DNA from: Acidobacteriaceae bacterium
Lineage (GTDB): Bacteria > Acidobacteriota > Terriglobia > Terriglobales > Acidobacteriaceae
Assembly: GCA_030042915.1 (NCBI GenBank)
Contig: JASHYS010000504.1
Coordinates: forward strand, 1-6,339
Direction: 5' to 3'
DNA: 6,339 bases
A program made the position numbers and the translations under genes. Under the pieces are notes generated by a model that was not told the origin of the DNA, ran no database searches, and worked only from the letters and a program-made list of their open reading frames with translations. Positions 5,374 to 6,339 of the stretch are shown piece after piece (the first letter of the stretch is position 1; each line of letters opens with the position of its first letter).

Positions 5374-6339
5374 GCGTCATGCAGGGTCGAAAGGCCGTCG
5401 AAATTCCTGAACTCCACGCCGGCGATCTGGGCGCAGTGGCCAAGCTGCGCGACACGCTCACCGGCGATACCCTTGGTGCAAAGGGCGCTGAAATGCAGTT
5501 TGCCCTGCCTTCGCTGCCCGAGCCGGCCATGACCTACGCCATCGAGCCCAAGTCACGCGCTGACGAAGACAAGCTCGCGCCCGCCATCCACAAACTGATG
5601 GAAGAAGATCTGCTCATCCGCTTCTTCCGCGATCCGCAAACCAACGAGTTTCTCATCGCCGGCGCCGGCCAGCCGCACATCGAAGCCATCGTGAGCCGCC
5701 TCAAAAAGCGCTACCACGCTGAAGTCACTCTGAAAGCCCCGAAGGTTCCTTACCGCGAGACCATCCGCGGCAAAGCCGACGCGCAGGGCCGTCACAAAAA
5801 GCAGACCGGCGGCCACGGCCAGTTCGGCGATTGCAAAATCAAGATGGAGCCGCTGCCCCGCGGCACCGGCTTCGAGTTCGAAAACGACATCTTCGGCGGA
5901 TCCATCCCCAAGGGCTTCATTCCCGCCGTCGAAAAGGGCATCGTCGAGTCGGCGGCGCGCGGGTTTCTCGCCGGCTATCCCGTTGTCGACTTCAAAGTCA
6001 TCCTCTACGACGGCAGCTATCACGAAGTCGACTCGAACGAGCTCTCCTTCAAGATGGCCGGCCGCATTGCGTTTCGCAAATGCATGGAACAGGCCAAGCC
6101 CTGCCTTCTCGAGCCCATCATGAAGGTCGAAATCGAGTCACCCGACGACTTTGCCGGAACCCTCATGGGCGATCTCAACTCGCGCCGCGGCCGCGTCCAG
6201 GGCATGGAGACCAAGGGCCGCACCACGGTCATCAACGCCGAGGTGCCCATGGCCGAGATGCTCGCTTACGGCACCCAGCTCACTTCCATGACGCAGGGCA
6301 AAGGCAGCTACCGCATGGAAGTCGACCATTACGACATCG
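5202..6339 (+). CDS. fusA: EF-G-like GTPase, domains II-V, C-terminal part of the frameshifted gene (3' end beyond window)
   Basis: This is the continuation of the EF-G-like protein in a shifted frame, open from 5151 (after TGA 5148-5150) to the right edge. GTG 5202 is the first plausible start if translated alone; ATG 5256 lies inside conserved sequence. I see domain II (RKVADSEPVAAVVFKT, DPFAGRISFFKVVSG, GDTLGAK), domain III (AIEPKSRADEDKL, EFLIAGAGQPHIE, KVPYRETI), domain IV (KKQTGGHGQFGD, PRGTGFEFEN, IPAVEKGI, LAGYPVVDFKV, GSYHEVDSNELSFK) and domain V (LLEPIMKVEIESPDDFAG, MGDLNSRRGRVQGME, AEVPMAEMLAYGTQL, MTQGKGSYRMEVDHYD). No internal stop is present and conservation is high throughout, so decay is recent or absent. 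The window ends roughly ten residues before the expected C terminus. With the frames joined, the protein would be close to the normal ~690 residues. Confidence 0.87.
   Translation, partial: MARKVADSEPVAAVVFKTMSDPFAGRISFFKVVSGVLKNDATLENFTRRGSEKLSHLSVMQGRKAVEIPELHAGDLGAVAKLRDTLTGDTLGAKGAEMQFALPSLPEPAMTYAIEPKSRADEDKLAPAIHKLMEEDLLIRFFRDPQTNEFLIAGAGQPHIEAIVSRLKKRYHAEVTLKAPKVPYRETIRGKADAQGRHKKQTGGHGQFGDCKIKMEPLPRGTGFEFENDIFGGSIPKGFIPAVEKGIVESAARGFLAGYPVVDFKVILYDGSYHEVDSNELSFKMAGRIAFRKCMEQAKPCLLEPIMKVEIESPDDFAGTLMGDLNSRRGRVQGMETKGRTTVINAEVPMAEMLAYGTQLTSMTQGKGSYRMEVDHYDI

Overview
The window reads as a chromosomal, GC-rich stretch of ordinary bacterial genes with short intergenic regions. The mix suggests an Acidobacteriota-type organism: a [4Fe-4S]-type PurF, a secreted GH8 xylan/oligoxylan hydrolase, a DUF2784 membrane protein, and an EF-G paralogue with a GHAQCGKT P-loop. 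That placement is inference from gene content and base composition. No marker gene here settles it.

Layout. 1-1143 (+) is the 3' four-fifths of purF, which enters from the left edge. 1206-2720 (-) is a secreted glycoside hydrolase of family 8, resembling reducing-end xylose-releasing exo-oligoxylanase, and convergent with purF. 2799-3164 (+) is a small DUF2784-type membrane protein, divergent from GH8, whose start is unclear. 3206-3922 (-) is an exported protein made of two near-identical ~98-residue beta-rich repeats. It is bracketed by a 7-bp-period tandem array at its 3' end (3171-3219) and an 8-bp-period array upstream of its start (3960-4055). 3923-4275 is the only long gene-free stretch. 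It holds the 8-bp array, a cluster of GC hairpins, an AT-rich promoter-like island, a nested set of inverted repeats ending in a T-run, and one copy of a ~44-bp hairpin-containing repeat directly before the next start codon. 4276 to the right edge (+) is an EF-G-like translational GTPase whose reading frame breaks near 5163-5207.

The most interesting observation is at this break. A second, diverged copy of the same ~44-bp repeat lies exactly where the EF-G reading frame changes. In a paper exercise, removing 44 nt there rejoins the two frames and shortens an over-long linker between the GTPase domain and domain II. This points to a small interspersed, REP/MITE-like element that sits both in the gene's 5' leader and inside its coding sequence. 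Alternatives are a sequencing indel in a hard-to-read hairpin or a divided gene.

The genes do not form one pathway: purine synthesis, carbohydrate degradation, two poorly understood envelope proteins and a translation factor sit side by side as separate transcription units. No tRNA, rRNA, CRISPR array, transposase or phage gene was seen.
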